Shown here: positions 6,415 to 10,236 of the stretch, piece by piece
Layout of the letters: each line of letters starts with the position of its first letter
Position numbering within the stretch: position 1 is the stretch's first letter
Source of the DNA: an uncultured Candidatus Saccharibacteria bacterium
Lineage (GTDB): Bacteria; Patescibacteriota; Saccharimonadia; CAILAD01; GCA-016700035
Assembly: GCA_937996675.1 (NCBI GenBank)
Contig: CALKUN010000102.1
Coordinates: forward strand, 1-10,236
Reading direction: 5' to 3'
DNA length: 10,236 nt
Translations under genes and position numbers: made by a program
Notes under the pieces: model-generated
The model's input: the letters and a program-made list of their open reading frames with translations, nothing else
Told to the model about the DNA's origin: nothing
Database searches by the model: none

Positions 6415-7206
6415 TTACAAGAACATACCTTGTAAAGCTTTGTACCGGAAGATCATCGTCCCTACGCCTTCATTCCCGAGTACGTACAAGTCGCCTCTTT
6501 TATTAAATCCAATAATAGTGCCGCTATACTGAGACCAGCCCATGGTTTTTGATACTTTGCCGGAGGTAAACTTTAGGCCAGAGTAAGAATGTCGATCTAA
6601 AAACCCTAGGATATCAGCCTGAATTTCCTTTACGCAGATCGGCTGCTCGCCCGCGGAGCATAAACGTAGCCTGACTTTCTCGCGATCTGTGTTCGTGGTG
6701 ACTACCTCACTACCACGGTTGAGCGTTTCAAGCCCCGGCGCAATAGCAAGTGTTTCATTGGCTCGAGGGCATCTATCTACCTCGCTTGATTCCAGGCGGT
6801 TAAATTGAACAACATATTCATCGCGAATGCTCCAACCAATAAAGTGAGGAGAACACCTATCTTCATCTCTTCCGATAAAAACGGCCTGACTCACCTTTTG
6901 AACTGTTTCGACATCATAGAATTCATAGGTAATTTTGGTAGGCTCGGCAGTGATTTCTTGCAGCTCCCTCACAAAAAACTTTCCGTCAGGACTAATCTGT
7001 ATCCAACCGTCATGTATCGGATATCGAAACGTCTTGTCGTCGTAGCTGTAGGTTGGCTCCGGCAGATGATTAAGGAATGGCATGTAATTCATCAGCATGA
7101 GGCTGACCGTAACAATAATGCTGCTTATTGGTATGAGTAGGAGAATAATGATGAGCTCATGAGGCTCGAAGCGAAATATCCTCCGCAGTCGATCACGAAT
7201 TCTCAC
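6415..7206 (-). CDS. Membrane-anchored extracytoplasmic protein, function unknown
   Basis: I do not recognise a family. The 263-aa product has a basic N-terminus (MRIRDRLRRIFRF), one membrane segment at about 17-40, and a large domain of about 220 residues predicted outside the cell (positive-inside rule). That domain is rich in predicted strands, with propeller-like phrases such as GWIQISPDGKFFVRE (67-81) and NKRGDLYVLGNE (235-246). It has four cysteines (C118, C146, C183, C191) that could form two disulfides. The GTG start overlaps the dnaB TGA by four bases (GTGA) with no good ribosome binding site, so expression is probably coupled to dnaB. The gene is poorer in G+C than its surroundings (25 of 60 at 6481-6540). 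It ends 25 bases from the convergent terminator. A replication role is not implied by the sequence. Confidence 0.7.
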   Translation of the reverse strand: MRIRDRLRRIFRFEPHELIIILLLIPISSIIVTVSLMLMNYMPFLNHLPEPTYSYDDKTFRYPIHDGWIQISPDGKFFVRELQEITAEPTKITYEFYDVETVQKVSQAVFIGRDEDRCSPHFIGWSIRDEYVVQFNRLESSEVDRCPRANETLAIAPGLETLNRGSEVVTTNTDREKVRLRLCSAGEQPICVKEIQADILGFLDRHSYSGLKFTSGKVSKTMGWSQYSGTIIGFNKRGDLYVLGNEGVGTMIFRYKALQGMFL

Positions 7207-8606
7207 TCGAGGCTTGTTTCCCGTGTGCGAGTTCCGTTCTGGAGTGATCGGAAGAGCATGAGTTCTGGACTGAAGAAGAGCTCAACGTCACCGACCGGGC
7301 CGTTACGGTGTTTGCGGATCAAGATATCGGCGATGTTTTTGCGATCAGACTCTTTGTTGTAGTAGTCTTCACGATAAATAAACATGACGACGTCGGCGTC
7401 CTGTTCGATCGAGCCAGATTCACGAAGGTCGGACAGCTGTGGAATCTGTGGGTGACGTGATTCGACCGCACGAGACAGCTGTGAGAGTGCGATGACCGGC
7501 ACATCGAGCTCACGCGCTAGACCCTTGAGCGATCGTGAGATCTCAGAGATTTCGTTGACGCGGTTGTCCGAGCTGCCACCGCCTCGCCCGCTCATGAGCT
7601 GGAGGTAGTCGATAATGATGAGCCCGAGACCATGCTCGGCTTGAAGGCGTCGGGCCTTGGTGCGCATCTCAAGCGAGTTGGACATAGCACTATCGTCGAT
7701 GTAGATTGGCGCCTCAGCCATCTTCCCCATCGCTCGGTTGAGTCGCTCAAAATCCTTGTCTTCGAGATTGCCGGTGCGGAGCTTCCAAGAGTCGATGCCT
7801 GACTCGGAAGCGAGCATACGATCGATCAGCTGTTCCTTACTCATTTCGAGACTAAAGATCCCGACTGGCGTGCCCTCATTAATAGCTACGTGCGCCGCAA
7901 TGTTCAGCACAAAGCTCGTCTTACCCATCGACGGACGGGCGGCTAGGATGATGAGGTCAGACCGTTGAAGTCCGGCCAGCAAGTGATCCATTTCTGGATA
8001 GCCGGTCGGGACACCACGCAACTGGTCTTTATCTTTATGGAGGGCATCGAGACGATCGAAACTATCTGCAAGCACGTCACTGACGGAGATAAAGTTTTGC
8101 TTGAGGTGCTTCTGACTGACCGTGAAGAGCGCCTGCTCGGCCTCGTCGAGAATGTCCTCGAGTTTCTTGGCCTCGTCGTGCGCCATGCCCGAGATACTGT
8201 GTCCGGCGATGTCGAGGCGGCGGAGTGTGGCCTTGCCGGCGACGATGTGTCCATATTCTTCGGCGTGCGTAGCGCTCGGGACAGCTCCAGCTAGGTCAGT
8301 CAGGTAGGCCATACCGCCGATCTGTGCCAGCTCCTTGGTATCCTTGAGGGCTGACGAGAGCGTAATGAGATCGATCGGCTTACGGAGCTCGTAGAGCTTG
8401 ATGATGGCTCCATAAATAATTCCGTGTCGGGCGTCATAAAAGTCATCTGGGTTGATGGTGTCCGCTACACGGATGAGTGTGTCAGGATCGATCAGGAGGG
8501 CACCGAGCAAAGATCGCTCAGCGTCAGTGCTGTTCGGCGGTGTGAATGCGCGGATCTCTTCGTCGGTCGGGACGCTACGCTCGTCCTTGTTGTATTTCCC
8601 CGCCAT
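7203..8606 (-). CDS. dnaB: Replicative DNA helicase DnaB
   Basis: DnaB is the hexameric 5'-3' helicase that opens the replication fork. The 467-aa length is normal. An N-terminal helical domain (about 22-125, starting PPNSTDAERSLLGALL) mediates primase contact and ring assembly. After a linker helix (about 150-190) comes the RecA-like ATPase. Visible parts are the Walker A loop ARPSMGKTS (223-231, K229 and T230), the catalytic-glutamate motif FSLEMS (251-256, E254), Walker B LIIIDYLQLM (329-338, D333), LSQLSR (374-379), DLRESGSIEQDAD (393-405) and the arginine-finger region RKHRNGPVG (431-439). The ATG overlaps the dnaX TAA by one base (TAATG), with GGAGG about ten bases upstream. All core residues are present and there is no intein in the Walker A or C-terminal motifs. 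Identification is firm. Confidence 0.97.
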   Translation of the reverse strand: MAGKYNKDERSVPTDEEIRAFTPPNSTDAERSLLGALLIDPDTLIRVADTINPDDFYDARHGIIYGAIIKLYELRKPIDLITLSSALKDTKELAQIGGMAYLTDLAGAVPSATHAEEYGHIVAGKATLRRLDIAGHSISGMAHDEAKKLEDILDEAEQALFTVSQKHLKQNFISVSDVLADSFDRLDALHKDKDQLRGVPTGYPEMDHLLAGLQRSDLIILAARPSMGKTSFVLNIAAHVAINEGTPVGIFSLEMSKEQLIDRMLASESGIDSWKLRTGNLEDKDFERLNRAMGKMAEAPIYIDDSAMSNSLEMRTKARRLQAEHGLGLIIIDYLQLMSGRGGGSSDNRVNEISEISRSLKGLARELDVPVIALSQLSRAVESRHPQIPQLSDLRESGSIEQDADVVMFIYREDYYNKESDRKNIADILIRKHRNGPVGDVELFFSPELMLFRSLQNGTRTRETSLE

Positions 8607-10054
8607 TATTCGATGACCTCCCCGCCCAGGATCTCAAGTGCGCTAGCTACCAGGTCCTCGTTACCCTCTTCGTTGCTGGCTGCTTCTGACTGATCGGCGC
8701 CGGTGTGTTGCACACGTAGCTCGATCGGTCGACCTGCTACCTTTGAGAAGACAGCCTCGATGAAGGTTTGGTTTTTGTGCTCCTCAATGCGCTCTTTGTG
8801 GAACCGGAATCGACAGCGCACAATCAGGACATTACCCTCTAGGCTGGGTTCGCCGGAGCGTAGAACGGCGTAGAGTGAGTTGTTCTTGATCTTAATGAGT
8901 GAGAGAGACTTGGTCGTAATGACATTACTATTGAGGCCAGTTTCGCCGCTTGCTGGTGTGCCGGCATCGGCTGGCTTTGCTGTAGTAGTTTTGGCAGTAG
9001 GTACCGGTGCGCTGGTCTCGACTACTGCAGCCGCAGTCGGTGCAGCCGTTGATTGGTCGATGACACCGCCGGAAATCTTCCACAGCGCCAGCTCGAGCGG
9101 TAGGGCTGGGATGCTAGCGATGCGTTGTTCCCTATCTGCGAGCGACAGGGCATCTAGGACTCGGATGACCTGCTTGGTATCGAGATCTTTGAGAGTTGGC
9201 TCTTGGCTCTTATCGATAAGCGCCAGGCGCGTGCGCGATAGGAGGAAGCCAGTCAGAATAGTTGGCTCAGCACCAGCGGTGAGGAGCTCGTGGAGCGTGT
9301 CGAGAGACGTCGAAAAGTCCCCTTGCAGGGCTAGGGCGATAATCTCGAGAGCTTTTTGTCTATCACCAACACCCGCCATGCCAGCGACGATCTCGAGTGT
9401 AATTGTCTCGCCACGACTCGCCAGCTGGTCGAGGAGGCTGAGGGCATCACGAAAACCACCGTGGGCTAGTTCGGCCACGAGCTCCAGTGCGGCTGGGTCG
9501 GCCTCAATTTTTTCTTCGGTAGCGACAAATTGCAGGTGTGCAGCCAGATCTTTTGGCGTAATCAGTCGGAAGTCATGTCGCTGCGTACGGCTGATGATCG
9601 TATCTGGGATCTTATGAATCTCGGTGGTGGCAAGGATGAAGATGGCGTGAGCTGGTGGCTCTTCGAGCGTCTTGAGAAGTGCATTAAAGGCCTCACGCGT
9701 GAGCATGTGGACTTCGTCGATGATGAAGACTTTGTACTTGAGGCGGGACGGGAGAGTTGAGATCTTCTCGCGCAAGCTACGGATCTCATCAATACCACGA
9801 TTGGAGGCGGCATCGATCTCGATGAGGTCGAGCTCGGAGCTGAGATCGACATCAGCCGGGAGTTCGTTGATCCGACGCGCCAAAATACGTGCCACGCTGG
9901 TCTTCCCGACTCCACGCGGTCCAGTCAGAAGATAAGCATGACTCATCCGCCCTCCGGCGAGAGCTTTTTCGAGCGTGTCGGTAATATGTTGCTGGCCGAC
10001 CACATCCGCCAGATCATTTGGCCGATATGTGCGGTAGAGCGCTAGACGTCCCAC
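8606..10054 (-). CDS. dnaX: DNA polymerase III clamp-loader subunit tau/gamma (DnaX), zinc-module-less
   Basis: DnaX is the ATPase motor of the clamp loader that places the beta clamp on primed DNA. In 482 aa: LALYRTYRP (4-12), VVGQQHI (18-24), Walker A GPRGVGKTS (45-53), Walker B VFIIDEVHM (109-117), sensor 1 LATTE (141-145), the arginine-finger SRT at 155-157 (usually SRC), and sensor 2 GGFRDALSLLDQ (199-210). A lid and collar domain follow to about 330, then an Ala/Thr/Pro-rich linker (335-375) and a C-terminal domain. The four-cysteine zinc module that normally lies between Walker A and the DAASN motif is missing: residues 60-79 run straight on to EIDAASN. I chose the GTG at 10054, preceded by AGAGG and AGGAGG and giving the usual MxxLYRxYRP start; an in-frame GTG at 10075 would add seven basic residues. 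Confidence 0.95.
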   Translation of the reverse strand: MGRLALYRTYRPNDLADVVGQQHITDTLEKALAGGRMSHAYLLTGPRGVGKTSVARILARRINELPADVDLSSELDLIEIDAASNRGIDEIRSLREKISTLPSRLKYKVFIIDEVHMLTREAFNALLKTLEEPPAHAIFILATTEIHKIPDTIISRTQRHDFRLITPKDLAAHLQFVATEEKIEADPAALELVAELAHGGFRDALSLLDQLASRGETITLEIVAGMAGVGDRQKALEIIALALQGDFSTSLDTLHELLTAGAEPTILTGFLLSRTRLALIDKSQEPTLKDLDTKQVIRVLDALSLADREQRIASIPALPLELALWKISGGVIDQSTAAPTAAAVVETSAPVPTAKTTTAKPADAGTPASGETGLNSNVITTKSLSLIKIKNNSLYAVLRSGEPSLEGNVLIVRCRFRFHKERIEEHKNQTFIEAVFSKVAGRPIELRVQHTGADQSEAASNEEGNEDLVASALEILGGEVIE

Positions 10055-10074
10055 TCCCCTCCTCTTTCTTCTCA

Positions 10075-10101
10075 CCTTAAAGCTTTATTGTCTTCATTAT
10101 A
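10075..10101 (-). promoter_or_regulatory. dnaX promoter and leader
   Basis: On the minus strand a perfect TATAAT lies at 10096-10101. No recognisable -35 occurs 16-18 bases upstream, where the sequence is C-rich. Transcription would start near 10088, inside a motif (ACAATAAAGCTTTAAGG, 10075-10091) that also occurs upstream of ybaB. The ribosome binding site AGAGGAGG lies at about 10058-10065, before the GTG at 10054. Confidence 0.55.
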
Positions 10102-10103
10102 AC
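10098..10103 (+). promoter_or_regulatory. Possible divergent -10 box for a plus-strand transcript
   Basis: TATAAC at 10098-10103 overlaps the dnaX -10 box on the opposite strand (ATTATAAC, 10096-10103). It would place a plus-strand start near 10111, just before the structured sequence at 10120-10221. No convincing -35 was seen, so this is a weak call. Confidence 0.3.
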
Positions 10104-10119
10104 GCGTTTTAGCATTAGG

Positions 10120-10221
10120 GGGGTGTTAGCATGTCTTCGATTCTTTAAAGTCGACGACTTACAGCCTAGTACCGGCTCATCTTATTAAGTGCCTGACAAG
10201 ACTTAGTGCTAAAAATACCCC
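10120..10221 (+). ncRNA. Candidate structured RNA, family unknown
   Basis: The sequence can fold as a closed multi-stem element on the plus strand. GGGGTGTTAGCA (10120-10131) pairs with TGCT plus AAAAATACCCC (10207-10221), leaving three bulged A and one G-U pair. GTCTT (10133-10137) pairs with AAGAC (10198-10202). Inside, ACTTA (10157-10161) pairs with TAAGT (10186-10190) and encloses the hairpin AGCC/GGCT (10163-10166, 10174-10177). The G-U pair would be an A/C mismatch on the minus strand, which favours the plus strand. It lacks the conserved GGAAG core of SRP RNA. It could be a small RNA or the leader of a gene beyond the window. The rest of 10076-10236 has no gene I can support. Confidence 0.4.
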
Positions 10222-10236
10222 GAGGCGTATATGAGG

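Noticed and set aside
8880..9617. A 245-codon open frame on the plus strand opposite dnaX
   Set aside because: It is antisense to the conserved ATPase and linker regions of dnaX, is Ser/Arg/Ala-rich with no family features, and has no promoter or binding site.
8606..10054. Programmed frameshift for a short gamma form of DnaX
   Set aside because: I saw no A-rich slippery heptamer with a following hairpin at the expected position before the C-terminal domain.
10096..10236. SRP (4.5S) RNA gene near dnaX
   Set aside because: SRP RNA genes are often near dnaX, but the conserved GGAAG-containing apical core is absent on both strands.
10115..10236. 5' part of a tmRNA gene
   Set aside because: The GGGGGTGT start and TTCGA are suggestive, but the usual spacing and GGxTTCGAC core are not met and the G-rich 5' end pairs with CCCC only about 100 bases away. 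The window ends too soon to settle it.

Overview
The window looks like bacterial chromosome from a member of the Candidate Phyla Radiation (Patescibacteria), most plausibly Candidatus Saccharibacteria (TM7). This is inference. It rests on compact, overlapping genes, a DnaX that lacks the usual zinc-binding cysteines, a dnaX-dnaB pair, and a lipid-linked-sugar cassette of GtrA, GT2 and GT-C type. TGA is used as a normal stop (recR, dnaB and the 528-aa glycosyltransferase end in it). That argues against the Gracilibacteria/Absconditabacteria lineages, which read UGA as glycine.

Layout from right to left along the minus strand. A replication operon runs dnaX (tau/gamma clamp-loader subunit), dnaB (replicative helicase), then an unknown single-pass membrane protein of 263 aa. 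The junctions are TAATG and GTGA overlaps, so translational coupling is likely. Next come two plus-strand genes (5661-6340), a stand-alone Clp_N double-repeat protein and an 80-aa two-helix membrane protein. They share an ATGA overlap and end at a strong intrinsic terminator (6347-6389). To their left a second minus-strand operon starts at 5497: gtrA, a 528-aa GT-C glycosyltransferase, a GT2 polyprenyl-phosphate sugar synthase and a 527-aa GT-C glycosyltransferase, all overlapping by 1 to 17 bases. After a 105-base gap come ybaB/ebfC and recR.

How the genes work together. The GT2 enzyme should make a polyprenyl-phosphate sugar, GtrA should help move it across the membrane, and the two GT-C enzymes should transfer the sugar to an acceptor outside. 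The acceptor is unknown. DnaX, DnaB, YbaB and RecR are housekeeping replication and repair genes. In many bacteria dnaX, ybaB and recR sit side by side; here about 7.7 kb of other genes separates dnaX from ybaB.

Non-coding signals. The 163-base gap between gtrA and the Clp_N gene holds two divergent promoters whose -35 boxes lie in the two arms of a perfect 9-base inverted repeat (5542-5550 and 5575-5583). The right-hand end (10076-10236) holds the dnaX promoter and, on the plus strand, a sequence that folds into a closed, branched RNA-like structure of about 100 bases and matches no family I recognise. I saw no CRISPR array, insertion sequence, tRNA or rRNA.
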